Position numbers and translations under genes: made by a program
Part shown: positions 43,101-52,318 of the stretch, piece by piece
Layout of the letters: each line of letters opens with the position of its first letter
Position numbering within the stretch: the first letter of the stretch is position 1
Assembly: GCF_021190915.1 (NCBI RefSeq)
Contig: NZ_JAIOAP010000027.1
Span: 1-64,000 of the forward strand
Origin: Cohnella silvisoli
GTDB lineage: Bacteria; Bacillota; Bacilli; Paenibacillales; Paenibacillaceae
Direction: 5' to 3'
Length of the DNA stretch: 64,000 nt
Notes under the pieces: model-generated
Told to the model about the DNA's origin: nothing
Database searches by the model: none
Seen by the model: the letters and a program-made list of their open reading frames with translations, nothing else

Positions 43101-43731
43101 ACTGGAAGTTCACTTAGGTATGGCTTGTAAGCTTCTCGGCATTCACTCCGCTACGCCGGTATTCGATGGAGCGCGTGAAACGGATGTCTTCGATGCTATG
43201 GAAGAAGCCGGCATGAAACGTAATGGCAAATGGCAGCTGCGTGACGGACGTTCGGGAGAATTGTTCGAACGTGAAGTTACAGTCGGCGTCATGTACATGA
43301 TCAAACTAGCGCATATGGTCGACGACAAAATCCATGCCCGTTCTACGGGTCCTTACTCTCTCGTTACGCAACAGCCTCTGGGTGGTAAAGCTCAGTTCGG
43401 GGGCCAACGTTTCGGGGAGATGGAAGTTTGGGCACTCGAGGCTTATGGTGCTGCCTATACGCTGCAAGAAATCTTAACCGTCAAATCCGATGATGTCGTC
43501 GGGCGCGTCAAAACCTACGAATCGATTGTCAAGGGCGAGAATGTTCCTGAGCCTGGCGTTCCTGAGTCGTTCAAGGTATTGATCAAGGAACTCCAAAGTC
43601 TCGGAATGGATGTTAAGATCTTGTCCGGTGACGAGCAGGAAATCGAAATGAAGGAAATGGACGACGAAGACGATGCCGCTGGTGATAAGCTGAACCTTAA
43701 TCTTGAGGGCTCAGAAGTCGGTGTTGAATAA
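40186..43731 (+). CDS. rpoB: DNA-directed RNA polymerase subunit beta
   Basis: This is the catalytic beta subunit of RNA polymerase. The 1181-aa product has the conserved N-terminal LVQYGRRARRSYARI, the rifampicin-binding cluster SQLSQFMDQTNPL followed by HKRRLSALGPGG with wild-type residues, and the C-terminal KAQFGGQRFGEMEVWALEAYGA segment. The start is TTG 40186, five bases after GGGGTGAGG; the frame extends upstream to 40081 through the leader without homology. Co-transcribed with rpoC. Confidence 0.97.
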   Translation: MAGHLVQYGRRARRSYARINEVLEVPNLIEIQQQSYQKFLDEGLREIFQDISPISDFTGNLVLEFIDYSLGEPKYSVDEAKERDVTYAAPLRVKVRLLNKETGEVKEQEVFMGDFPLMTETGTFIINGAERVIVSQLVRSPSVYFSTKIDKNGKKNYTATVIPNRGAWLELETDAKDIIYVRIDRTRKIPVTVLLRSLGFGTDAEILDLLGQDDYIRNTLEKDNTDSTEKALIEIYERLRPGEPPTLENARSLLIARFFDPKRYDLANVGRYKVNKKLHIKNRLFNQRLAETLVDPSTGEIIAEAGQMIDRRLLDQILPMLEKNVGFKNYRVTGGVYEAEDIPLQSVSIYSPIEDGKVVKVISNGIIDKTVKNITPADIISSINYFMNLLQTVGNTDDIDHLGNRRLRSVGELLQNQFRIGLSRMERVVRERMSIQDQNAITPQALINIRPVIAAIKEFFGSSQLSQFMDQTNPLAELTHKRRLSALGPGGLTRERAGFEVRDVHHSHYGRMCPIETPEGPNIGLINSLSSFARINEYGFIEAPYRKVDPHTNRVSNDIVYMTADEEDNYIIAQANAQLNPDGSFKEENIIVRYNKQTDNILTMPSDRVDYMDVSPKQVVSVATAMIPFLENDDSNRALMGSNMQRQAVPLLIPEAPFVGTGMEHKSAKDSGVCIVSKYDGFIERVSANEIQLRRVEMIEGKEVKGDIVKYKLQKFMRSNQGTCINQRPLVRRGDIIKKGDIMADGPSTDTGELALGRNVVVAFMTWEGYNYEDAILLSEKLVREDVYTSIHIEEYESEARDTKLGPEEITRDIPNVGEDALRNLDERGIIRVGAEISAGDILVGKVTPKGVTELTAEERLLHAIFGEKAREVRDTSLRVPHGTDGIVVDVKVFTRENGDELPPGVNQLVRAYIAQKRKISEGDKMAGRHGNKGVIARILPEEDMPFLPDGTPVQVVLNPLGVPSRMNIGQVLEVHLGMACKLLGIHSATPVFDGARETDVFDAMEEAGMKRNGKWQLRDGRSGELFEREVTVGVMYMIKLAHMVDDKIHARSTGPYSLVTQQPLGGKAQFGGQRFGEMEVWALEAYGAAYTLQEILTVKSDDVVGRVKTYESIVKGENVPEPGVPESFKVLIKELQSLGMDVKILSGDEQEIEMKEMDDEDDAAGDKLNLNLEGSEVGVE

Positions 43732-43842
43732 TGCGGTTGGAAGAGCGCAGCGCAAGCTGCGGTACTCGGGCGCATGACGCCGGGCCTTCGGGGCCGTCGT
43801 TAAGATCTGAAATCTTAGCAACGATGAAGGAGGGCTTGCTCC

Positions 43843-46800
43843 TTGTTAGACGTCAATAACTTTGAGTTCATGAAAATCGGGTTGGCTTCCCCGGATAAAA
43901 TCCGGTCTTGGTCGCGAGGCGAAGTTAAAAAGCCGGAAACGATTAATTACCGTACGTTGAAGCCGGAAAAAGAAGGCTTGTTCTGCGAGAAAATTTTCGG
44001 TCCAACCAAAGACTGGGAATGTCATTGCGGCAAATACAAACGCGTTCGTTACAAAGGCGTCGTCTGCGATCGTTGCGGCGTTGAAGTTACACGCGCGAAA
44101 GTTCGCCGTGAACGGATGGGGCATATCGAATTGGCCGCTCCGGTTTCGCATATTTGGTACTTCAAAGGAATTCCAAGCCGTATGGGCCTTGCGCTCGATA
44201 TGTCGCCCCGTTCCTTGGAAGAGATTATATATTTCGCTTCCTACGTAGTAACGGATCCAGGCGATACGCCTCTCGAGAAGAAACAATTGCTCTCCGAGAA
44301 AGAATACCGCAGCTATCGGGAGAAATACGGTTATGCGTTCCATGCTGGCATGGGCGCGGAAGCCGTCAAACGGTTGCTTCAGGATATTGACCTTGACCGT
44401 GAGCTAGAGACGCTTAAGGAAGATCTGCGCACCGCTCAAGGCCAACGCCGCAACCGCGCGATTAAACGTCTCGAGGTTGTAGAATCTTTCCGCAACTCCG
44501 GCAACTTGCCGGATTGGATGATTCTTGACGTACTGCCTGTCATTCCTCCGGAGCTTCGTCCGATGGTTCAACTGGATGGCGGCCGGTTTGCAACGAGCGA
44601 CTTGAATGATTTGTACCGCCGCGTTATTAACCGGAACAATCGTTTGAAACGTTTGCTGGATCTTGGAGCCCCCGATATCATCGTGCAGAACGAGAAACGG
44701 ATGCTTCAGGAAGCGGTAGATGCTTTGATCGACAACGGCCGCCGCGGTCGTCCGGTTACGGGACCTGGCAATCGTCCTTTGAAATCTTTGAGCCACATGC
44801 TCAAAGGTAAGCAAGGTCGTTTCCGTCAGAACTTGCTCGGTAAGCGCGTCGACTATTCCGGACGTTCGGTTATCGTTGTTGGACCAAGCTTGAAAATGTT
44901 CCAATGCGGACTTCCTAAAGAAATGGCTTTGGAACTATTCAAGCCATTCGTTATGAAGGAGCTTGTGTTGAAGGGCCTGGCCCACAACATTAAGAGCGCC
45001 AAACGCAAAGTCGAGCGTGTCAGCCCGGAAGTTTGGGACGTGCTTGAGGAAGTCATCAAGGAACATCCGGTGCTGCTCAACCGTGCGCCTACGCTTCACA
45101 GATTAGGTATCCAAGCGTTCGAACCGATCCTTGTCGAAGGGCGCGCCATCAAGCTTCACCCGCTCGTCTGTACGGCATATAATGCCGACTTTGACGGTGA
45201 CCAAATGGCGGTTCACGTTCCGTTGTCCGCTGAAGCTCAAGCGGAAGCTCGTTTGCTCATGCTTGCTTCGGGCAACATCTTGAACCCTAAAGACGGTAAG
45301 CCGGTTGTTACTCCATCCCAGGATATGGTTCTAGGTTGCTTCTACCTGACAATGGATAACAATCAATCTTATGGTTCCGGTCTTCGCTTTGCGGACGTTA
45401 ATGAAGCGATTTCTGCATACCAACGCGGAGTAACGGGCATTTCCTTGCATGCTCGCGTTGTCATCCCGGTTAAGGAGCTCAAGAAAAAGACTTTTACACC
45501 GGAACAGCAGGAAGCTCTAATCGTCACGACGATCGGCAAGATCATATTCAACGAGATTTTCCCGGATACGTTCCCGTATATCAATGAAGCGACTAAGCAG
45601 AACTTGGTTAAAGGAACGCCAGACAAATATTTTATCTACGAGAAGGGCGCGGATATCAGCAAGTTCATTAATGATCCTGCTATACCTGGCGCTGTAGGCA
45701 AAGAATATTTGGGGAATATCATCGGAGAATGTTTTAGAATCTACCACACGACCAAAACATCGGTCATTCTCGATAACATTAAGCAGCTAGGATTTACGTA
45801 TTCGACTCGCGCAGGGATCACGATCGGCGTATCCGACGTTATCGTGCCTCAAGAGAAGGATCAAATCCTGCAAAAGTCCGAGGAGCGCGTTAATGTCGTA
45901 TCTACGCAATATCGCCGCGGTTTGATTACGAACGAAGAGCGTCGCGACCGCGTTATCGAGATCTGGAGCAAAACGAAGGACGAAATCACGGATATTCTGA
46001 TGAAATCGATGGATCGATACAACAACATCATGTTGATGGTCGACTCCAAAGCACGGGGTAACAAATCGCAAATCACCCAATTGGGCGGTATGCGCGGTCT
46101 AATGGCCAACCCGTCCGGTCGAATCATCGAATTGCCGATCAAATCGAACTTCCGCGAAGGTCTGACTGTTCTAGAGTACTTTATCTCCACTCACGGAGCG
46201 CGGAAAGGTCTAGCCGATACAGCGCTTCGTACGGCCGATTCCGGTTACTTGACTCGTCGTCTCGTTGACGTAGCTCAAGACGTAATCGTTCGCGAGGATG
46301 ATTGCGGAACGGATAAAGGGATTTCCGTTTCCCGGATCGAAGACGGCAAAGAAGTCATCGAGGATCTGTTCGATCGCATCGAAGGCCGTTACGCGTTCGC
46401 GACGATTCGCAATCCGGAGGATGGCGAAATCATCGTAAACCGCAATGAGCTCATCGATACGCCTAAAGCGGAAGAAATCGTCCGTGTAGGCATCAAGCAA
46501 GTTCAGATTAGATCCGTGCTTAGCTGCCGTGCGCGTCATGGCGTCTGTAAGCTTTGTTATGGACGCAACCTGGCAACCGGCAAAAAAGTCGAAATCGGCG
46601 AAGCTGTCGGTATCATTGCCGCTCAGTCCATCGGGGAGCCTGGAACGCAGCTCACGATGCGTACGTTCCATACCGGGGGCGTTGCAGGGGATGATATCAC
46701 TCAAGGTCTACCGCGGATTCAAGAGCTCTTCGAAGCCCGGAATCCGAAAGGCCAAGCGATTATTTCCGAGCTGGACGGCGTAGTTAAAGAAATTCGCGAA

Positions 46801-47466
46801 ACGAAGGATCGCCGTGAAATCGAATTGCAGGGCGGAGCCGAGTCCAAGATTTATCCTGTAAGCTATGGCTCACGCATTCGCGTCACTCAAGGACAGCAGG
46901 TTGAAGCTGGAGATGAATTGACAGACGGTTCCATCGATCCTAAAGAAATGCTTCGCATTAAAGGTATTCGCGGTGTTCAGAACTACATCTTGCAAGAAGT
47001 TCAGCGCGTATACCGTAACCAAGGTGTTGAAATCAACGACAAACACATCGAAGTTATGATCAAGCAGATGCTTCGCAAAATCCGCATCGTTGATCCGGGC
47101 GACACGATTCTTCTTCCGGGTGCTTTCGTGGATCTTCACGAATATGAAGCAGCCAACCGCGAAGCGATTCTCGCAGATAAAGAACCGGCCGTTGCTCGTC
47201 CGGTATTGCTCGGGATTACGAAAGCTTCGCTTGAGACGGATTCGTTCCTCTCGGCGGCGTCTTTCCAAGAGACGACTCGCGTTCTGACCGATGCTGCCAT
47301 CAAAGGCAAAGTCGACAGATTGCTTGGCCTCAAGGAGAACGTCATTATCGGGAAACTCATTCCGGCAGGTACGGGAATGGCTCGTTACCGCAATATTCGC
47401 GTCGTTTCGCCATTTGACGAACCGACAGACGAAGCGGCTGAACTCGAACCGGTAGGCGTAGAATAA
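43843..47466 (+). CDS. rpoC: DNA-directed RNA polymerase subunit beta'
   Basis: The 1207-aa subunit carries the N-terminal zinc site (CHCGKYKRVRYKGVVCDRCG), the absolutely conserved magnesium-binding YNADFDGDQMAVH near residue 445-460, and the second zinc site region (CRARHGVCKLC). The TTG 43843 start follows AAGGAGGG by eight bases. A terminator follows, so the rpoBC unit ends here. Confidence 0.97.
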   Translation: MLDVNNFEFMKIGLASPDKIRSWSRGEVKKPETINYRTLKPEKEGLFCEKIFGPTKDWECHCGKYKRVRYKGVVCDRCGVEVTRAKVRRERMGHIELAAPVSHIWYFKGIPSRMGLALDMSPRSLEEIIYFASYVVTDPGDTPLEKKQLLSEKEYRSYREKYGYAFHAGMGAEAVKRLLQDIDLDRELETLKEDLRTAQGQRRNRAIKRLEVVESFRNSGNLPDWMILDVLPVIPPELRPMVQLDGGRFATSDLNDLYRRVINRNNRLKRLLDLGAPDIIVQNEKRMLQEAVDALIDNGRRGRPVTGPGNRPLKSLSHMLKGKQGRFRQNLLGKRVDYSGRSVIVVGPSLKMFQCGLPKEMALELFKPFVMKELVLKGLAHNIKSAKRKVERVSPEVWDVLEEVIKEHPVLLNRAPTLHRLGIQAFEPILVEGRAIKLHPLVCTAYNADFDGDQMAVHVPLSAEAQAEARLLMLASGNILNPKDGKPVVTPSQDMVLGCFYLTMDNNQSYGSGLRFADVNEAISAYQRGVTGISLHARVVIPVKELKKKTFTPEQQEALIVTTIGKIIFNEIFPDTFPYINEATKQNLVKGTPDKYFIYEKGADISKFINDPAIPGAVGKEYLGNIIGECFRIYHTTKTSVILDNIKQLGFTYSTRAGITIGVSDVIVPQEKDQILQKSEERVNVVSTQYRRGLITNEERRDRVIEIWSKTKDEITDILMKSMDRYNNIMLMVDSKARGNKSQITQLGGMRGLMANPSGRIIELPIKSNFREGLTVLEYFISTHGARKGLADTALRTADSGYLTRRLVDVAQDVIVREDDCGTDKGISVSRIEDGKEVIEDLFDRIEGRYAFATIRNPEDGEIIVNRNELIDTPKAEEIVRVGIKQVQIRSVLSCRARHGVCKLCYGRNLATGKKVEIGEAVGIIAAQSIGEPGTQLTMRTFHTGGVAGDDITQGLPRIQELFEARNPKGQAIISELDGVVKEIRETKDRREIELQGGAESKIYPVSYGSRIRVTQGQQVEAGDELTDGSIDPKEMLRIKGIRGVQNYILQEVQRVYRNQGVEINDKHIEVMIKQMLRKIRIVDPGDTILLPGAFVDLHEYEAANREAILADKEPAVARPVLLGITKASLETDSFLSAASFQETTRVLTDAAIKGKVDRLLGLKENVIIGKLIPAGTGMARYRNIRVVSPFDEPTDEAAELEPVGVE

Positions 47467-47494
47467 GCTTAGTTAACTCTTCAGTTATGCGCAG

Positions 47495-47524
47495 GCGGGT
47501 ACCGGCAACGGTACTCGCTTTTTT
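47495..47524 (+). terminator. Terminator after rpoC
   Basis: GCGGGTACC (47495-47503) pairs with GGTACTCGC (47510-47518), with one G-T pair, followed by six T residues. Confidence 0.88.
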
Positions 47525-47558
47525 ATACTCGCATATCAAAAACCACGTCGCAAAGTTC

Positions 47559-47587
47559 TTGACACACCTAAATCGAAGTGATAATAT
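47559..47587 (+). promoter_or_regulatory. Promoter of the rpsL-rpsG-fusA-tuf operon
   Basis: TTGACA (47559-47564), a 17-bp spacer and TAATAT (47582-47587) lie upstream of a 290-base leader before rpsL. Confidence 0.82.
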
Positions 47588-47593
47588 ATCCTA

Positions 47594-47882
47594 GTGTGTG
47601 CCAGACGTGCGTCAAACTGACGTACATCGATACCATGCGTAACCTAAGCAAAGCGTGCGACATTGGAGTCGGAACGGCAATTGCCGTGACCGTTGAGGAA
47701 TAAGATTGTTGGGTTTGATACGGTGTTTCAGCTGAGGAAATGTGATTTTCATGGTTGAGTTAGCCGGTCGGGCCCTTTCTCGTCTCTTAAAATGAACCAC
47801 CTGGATCTGTGGGCTTCGCAGAAGCGTATCGGTTGAGTCGTTTACTAATTATTTCTTACGTTCATGGGAAGGGGGTGGCAGC
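47594..47882 (+). other. Long leader of rpsL with dyads
   Basis: No gene is seen in these 289 bases. They contain GTGCGTCA/TGACGTAC (near 47613-47631), the perfect palindrome ACGGCAATTGCCGT (47674-47687) and several smaller dyads. The position suggests a regulatory leader for the str operon, but I cannot assign a known family. An L7Ae-type gene expected here in Bacillus is absent. Confidence 0.45.
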
Positions 47883-48305
47883 ATGCCAACAATTAACCAG
47901 TTAGTTCGTAAAGGCCGTCAATCGAAGGTCGTTAAATCGAAATCACCTGCACTTCAAAAAGGCTTCAATGCTCTTAAACGCGTTGAAACTGACTTGAGCG
48001 CTCCTCAAAAACGTGGAGTTTGCACCCGTGTAGGAACTATGACTCCGAAAAAACCGAACTCAGCACTTCGTAAATACGCGAGGGTCCGTTTGACCAACCG
48101 TGTTGAGGTGACCGCCTACATTGGGGGGATCGGCCATAATTTGCAGGAGCATAGCGTTGTGCTCGTGCGCGGAGGCCGGGTTAAAGATCTACCGGGGGTT
48201 CGTTACCATATCGTTCGCGGAGCTTTGGATACCGCAGGCGTTAACAACCGGAAGCAAGCTCGTTCCAAATACGGTACGAAAAGACCGAAAGTCAAAAAAT
48301 CCTAA
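47883..48305 (+). CDS. rpsL: 30S ribosomal protein S12
   Basis: S12 lies at the decoding centre. The 140-aa product has TPKKPNSALRK near residue 43-52 and the GGRVKDLPGVRYH loop near 88. Both lysines, where streptomycin-resistance changes occur in other bacteria, are wild type. GGGAAGGGGGTGG precedes ATG 47883. Confidence 0.97.
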   Translation: MPTINQLVRKGRQSKVVKSKSPALQKGFNALKRVETDLSAPQKRGVCTRVGTMTPKKPNSALRKYARVRLTNRVEVTAYIGGIGHNLQEHSVVLVRGGRVKDLPGVRYHIVRGALDTAGVNNRKQARSKYGTKRPKVKKS

Positions 48306-48368
48306 TAAGCGATTTGGCGATTCTATCGCCTAACGCTGCACAACATGAATAAGAAAGGAGGAACTTCG

Positions 48369-48839
48369 ATGCCACGTAAAGGACCAGTTCCGAAACGGGA
48401 TGTACTCCCGGATCCGCTATACAATAGCAAACTTGTTACTCGTCTTGTAAACCGCATTATGGTTGACGGCAAAAGAGGCGTAGCCCAGCAACTTCTATAC
48501 GATGCGTTCACCCTGATTCAAGAGCGCTCCGGTAAAGATGCTATGGAGGTCTTTGAAGCCGCAATTAAGAACATCATGCCGGTACTTGAAGTTAAAGCTC
48601 GCCGCGTAGGTGGAGCCAACTATCAAGTTCCGATTGAAGTTAAGCCTGAACGCCGCACGACATTAGGACTGCGCTGGCTCGTTAACTACTCCCGCAATCG
48701 CGGAGAGAAAACGATGGTAGAGCGTTTAGCAGCTGAAATTCTGGATGCTTCCAATAACACTGGAGCAGCCGTTAAGAAACGTGAGGACACTCACAAAATG
48801 GCGGATGCGAACAGAGCGTTTGCTCACTACCGTTGGTAG
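48369..48839 (+). CDS. rpsG: 30S ribosomal protein S7
   Basis: S7 organises the head of the 30S subunit. The 156-aa product begins PRKGPVPKRDVLPDPLY and has the RVGGANYQVPIEV beta-hairpin typical of the family. The start ATG 48369 lies 7 bases after AAAGGAGG; the longer frame from 48345 would include that site. Confidence 0.97.
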   Translation: MPRKGPVPKRDVLPDPLYNSKLVTRLVNRIMVDGKRGVAQQLLYDAFTLIQERSGKDAMEVFEAAIKNIMPVLEVKARRVGGANYQVPIEVKPERRTTLGLRWLVNYSRNRGEKTMVERLAAEILDASNNTGAAVKKREDTHKMADANRAFAHYRW

Positions 48840-48877
48840 AATTCGCTTAAGTATGACAAATGAAGGGAGACTGTACC

Positions 48878-50953
48878 ATGGCAAGAGAGTTCTCCTTGCA
48901 AAATACGCGTAATATCGGTATCATGGCGCATATTGATGCGGGTAAAACCACGACTACTGAACGGATTTTGTTCTACACCGGCCGTGTTCATAAGATCGGC
49001 GAAGTGCACGAAGGCGCCGCTACGATGGACTGGATGGAACAAGAGCAAGAGCGCGGTATCACGATTACGTCTGCCGCTACAACCGCTCAATGGGACGGGC
49101 ATCGCATCAATATTATCGACACTCCGGGTCACGTTGACTTTACGGTAGAGGTCGAGCGCTCCTTGCGCGTATTGGACGGGGCTGTCGGCGTATTTAGCGC
49201 CAAAGAAGGCGTGGAACCGCAATCCGAAACGGTATGGCGTCAAGCTGACCGCTACGGCGTTCCTCGTATTGCTTACGTCAATAAAATGGATATCATCGGT
49301 GCAGACTTCCTGAATGTCGTAAGAGACATGAAGTTGCGTTTGAACGCTAATGCTGTAGCGATTCAACTGCCTATGGGCGCTGAAGATGTTTTCGTAGGAA
49401 TGATCGACCTGATTGAACGGGTTGCTTATAAATACAAAGACGATCTTGGCAAAGACCCAGAGAAAGTTGCAATCCCTGCAGAATACGAAGCGCAAGTGGA
49501 AGAACTGCGGGCCATTTTGGTAGAGAAAGTTGCAGAACTGGACGAAGAATTGACGATGAAATTCCTGGAGGGTGAAGAAATCACCGTTCCGGAAATCAAA
49601 GCGGCTCTTCGCAAAGGCGTCTGTGAAGTGAAAATCTTCCCGGTCGTATGCGGCTCTTCCTATCGTAACAAAGGCGTTCAACCGATGTTGGATGCGGTAG
49701 TCGATTTCCTTCCATCGCCTCTTGATGTTCCGGCTATTAAAGGACTTCTTGATGATGGTACGGAAACGGTTCGCGAATCCTCCGATACTGCTCCGTTCTC
49801 AGCATTAGCATTCAAAATCATGACTGACCCTTATGTGGGTCGCTTGACTTTCTTCCGCGTTTACTCCGGCGTATTGAGCGCAGGCTCGTATGTTGTAAAT
49901 GCGACTAAAGGCAAACGCGAACGCGTTGGTCGGATTTTGCAAATGCATGCGAACAGCCGTCAGGAAATCAGCGAAGTTCACGCCGGTGATATCGCTGCAG
50001 CCGTTGGTCTTAAAGATACAACGACGGGCGATACGCTGTGCGATGAGAAACATCCAGTAATTCTTGAATCGATGAACTTCCCAGAGCCGGTTATCCAACT
50101 TGCGGTTGAGCCTAAAACGAAAGCCGACCAAGATAAAATGGGTATCGCCCTGCAGAAGCTGTCCGAGGAAGATCCTACGTTCCGTGCACATACGGACGAA
50201 GAAACCGGACAAACCATCATCGCGGGTATGGGCGAGCTTCACTTGGAAATTCTCGTTGACCGTATGCTTCGCGAATTCAAAGTCGAGACGAATGTCGGTA
50301 AACCGCAAGTTGCTTACCGCGAAACATTCCGTGTCCCTGCGAAGGTCGAAGGTAAATTCGTTCGTCAATCCGGCGGACGCGGTCAATACGGACACTGTTG
50401 GATCGAGTTCGAACCGCGTGAACCGGGCGAAGGTTTCCTATTCGAGAACAAAGTCGTCGGTGGCGTAGTTCCTCGTGAATTCATCGCACCGGTTCAAGCG
50501 GGTATCGAAGAGTCAATGAAAAACGGCGTTCTCGCAGGCTTCCCGCTTGTGGATATTAAAGCCACTATCGTTGACGGATCGTACCATGATGTCGACTCCT
50601 CGGAGATGGCATTTAAGATCGCTGGATCGATGGCGCTTAAAGCAGCTAAGGACAAATGTAGCCCTTGCTTGCTCGAGCCTATCATGAAAGTAGAAGTAAC
50701 CGTGCCTGAAGAGTACTTCGGCGATGTTATGGGGATGCTGAGCTCCCGCCGCGGACGCATCGAAGGATCGGATATGCGTTTCGGTGCACAAATCGTCCGT
50801 GCAAAAGTTCCGTTGGCAGAGATGTTCGGTTACTCCACGACTCTCCGTTCCGGTACGCAAGGTCGTGGCGTGTTCTCGATGGAACTCTCCCACTACGAAG
50901 AAGTGCCGAAATCGATCTCCGATGAGATCATTTCCAAGCACAAAGGCGCTTAA
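48878..50953 (+). CDS. fusA: Elongation factor G
   Basis: EF-G is the translocation GTPase. The 691-aa product has the P-loop AHIDAGKTT near residue 17, the effector RGITI, DTPGH and NKMD motifs, and domains II-V at normal spacing. ATG 48878 follows AAGGGAG; the ATG at 48860 precedes that site. In operon with rpsLG upstream and tuf downstream. Confidence 0.97.
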   Translation: MAREFSLQNTRNIGIMAHIDAGKTTTTERILFYTGRVHKIGEVHEGAATMDWMEQEQERGITITSAATTAQWDGHRINIIDTPGHVDFTVEVERSLRVLDGAVGVFSAKEGVEPQSETVWRQADRYGVPRIAYVNKMDIIGADFLNVVRDMKLRLNANAVAIQLPMGAEDVFVGMIDLIERVAYKYKDDLGKDPEKVAIPAEYEAQVEELRAILVEKVAELDEELTMKFLEGEEITVPEIKAALRKGVCEVKIFPVVCGSSYRNKGVQPMLDAVVDFLPSPLDVPAIKGLLDDGTETVRESSDTAPFSALAFKIMTDPYVGRLTFFRVYSGVLSAGSYVVNATKGKRERVGRILQMHANSRQEISEVHAGDIAAAVGLKDTTTGDTLCDEKHPVILESMNFPEPVIQLAVEPKTKADQDKMGIALQKLSEEDPTFRAHTDEETGQTIIAGMGELHLEILVDRMLREFKVETNVGKPQVAYRETFRVPAKVEGKFVRQSGGRGQYGHCWIEFEPREPGEGFLFENKVVGGVVPREFIAPVQAGIEESMKNGVLAGFPLVDIKATIVDGSYHDVDSSEMAFKIAGSMALKAAKDKCSPCLLEPIMKVEVTVPEEYFGDVMGMLSSRRGRIEGSDMRFGAQIVRAKVPLAEMFGYSTTLRSGTQGRGVFSMELSHYEEVPKSISDEIISKHKGA

Positions 50954-51047
50954 GTTACATTAGAAAGCGGACGGGAATGGGATACGCTATGTGCGCTCCC
51001 ACCCGCCAACAAATATATCCTTTTAATCATTAAGGAGGAACAGAATC

Positions 51048-52238
51048 ATGGCAAAAGCTAAGTTTGAACGTACCAAACCACACGTTAATATCGGAACAAT
51101 CGGTCACGTCGACCACGGTAAAACAACATTGACGGCTGCTATCACGACCGTTCTTTCCAAACGTTATGGCGGAGCTGCAGTAGCTTTCGACCAAATCGAC
51201 AAAGCACCAGAAGAGCGCGAGCGCGGAATCACGATCTCCACTGCTCACGTTGAGTACGAAACACCTAACCGTCACTATGCGCACGTTGACTGCCCTGGAC
51301 ATGCTGACTATGTTAAAAACATGATCACTGGTGCTGCTCAAATGGACGGCGCGATCCTGGTTGTATCCGCAGCTGACGGCCCTATGCCGCAAACGCGCGA
51401 GCACATCTTGCTTTCCAAGCAAGTAGGCGTACCTTACATCGTCGTATTCTTGAACAAATGCGACATGGTTGACGATGACGAATTGCTTGAACTCGTTGAG
51501 ATGGAAGTTCGCGACCTTCTTAACGAATATGACTTCCCAGGCGACGACACTCCGATCATTCGCGGTGCAGCTCGTGAAGCTTTGTCAAATCCAGAAGGTC
51601 CATGGGCTGACAAAATCATCGAATTGTTCGAAGCGGTAGATAGCTACATCCCGCAACCTGAGCGCGCAACTGACAAGCCTTTCTTGATGCCGGTTGAGGA
51701 TGTATTCACAATCACAGGTCGCGGTACTGTTGCTACTGGCCGCGTAGAGCGTGGAGTTATCAAAATCGGTGATGAAGTTGAAATCATCGGTCTCGTAGAA
51801 GACACTCGCAAATCCGTCGTAACCGGCGTTGAAATGTTCCGTAAATTGCTTGATTCCGCTCAAGCCGGCGACAACGTTGGCGCATTGCTTCGCGGTGTAG
51901 ACCGTAAAGACATCGAGCGCGGTCAAGTCATCGCGAAACCGGGTTCCGTTAAGCCTCACACGGAATTCACTGCTCAAATCTACGTTCTGACATCTGCTGA
52001 GGGTGGCCGTCATAAGCCTTTCTTCACAGGCTACCGTCCGCAGTTCTACTTCCGGACAACAGACGTAACTGGCATCATCAACTTGCCAGAAGGTACTGAA
52101 ATGGTTATGCCTGGCGATAACATCGAGGTAACTGTTTCCCTAATCGCTCCAATCGCTGTTGAAGACGGTACTCGCTTCGCTATTCGCGAAGGCGGCCGTA
52201 CTGTAGGCGCTGGCGCAGTTGCTTCCATTCAAAAGTAA
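51048..52238 (+). CDS. tuf: Elongation factor Tu
   Basis: EF-Tu delivers aminoacyl-tRNA to the ribosome. The 396-aa product has GHVDHGKTT near residue 19, RGITIS, DCPGH and NKCDM, all GTPase motifs, followed by the two beta-barrel domains. AAGGAGG precedes ATG 51048. Last gene of the str operon. Confidence 0.98.
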   Translation: MAKAKFERTKPHVNIGTIGHVDHGKTTLTAAITTVLSKRYGGAAVAFDQIDKAPEERERGITISTAHVEYETPNRHYAHVDCPGHADYVKNMITGAAQMDGAILVVSAADGPMPQTREHILLSKQVGVPYIVVFLNKCDMVDDDELLELVEMEVRDLLNEYDFPGDDTPIIRGAAREALSNPEGPWADKIIELFEAVDSYIPQPERATDKPFLMPVEDVFTITGRGTVATGRVERGVIKIGDEVEIIGLVEDTRKSVVTGVEMFRKLLDSAQAGDNVGALLRGVDRKDIERGQVIAKPGSVKPHTEFTAQIYVLTSAEGGRHKPFFTGYRPQFYFRTTDVTGIINLPEGTEMVMPGDNIEVTVSLIAPIAVEDGTRFAIREGGRTVGAGAVASIQK

Positions 52239-52250
52239 GCAATAAATTAA

Positions 52251-52296
52251 AAGGGTAGTTCTGGCATTGCGCCGGAACTGCCCTTTTTTTTGTTTT
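52251..52296. terminator. Terminator after tuf (possibly bidirectional)
   Basis: AAGGGTAGTTCTGGC (52251-52265) pairs with GCCGGAACTGCCCTT (52271-52285), one mismatch or wobble aside, followed by a long T-run. The minus strand shows only about four T after the stem, so it might also stop the converging YitT-type gene. Confidence 0.9.
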
Positions 52297-52318
52297 TTTG
52301 ATAACGAACAATACTTTA

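Noticed and set aside
47594..47882. Possible small L7Ae-type gene before rpsL
   Set aside because: No open frame of about 80 codons with an L7Ae-like sequence is present in any forward frame.
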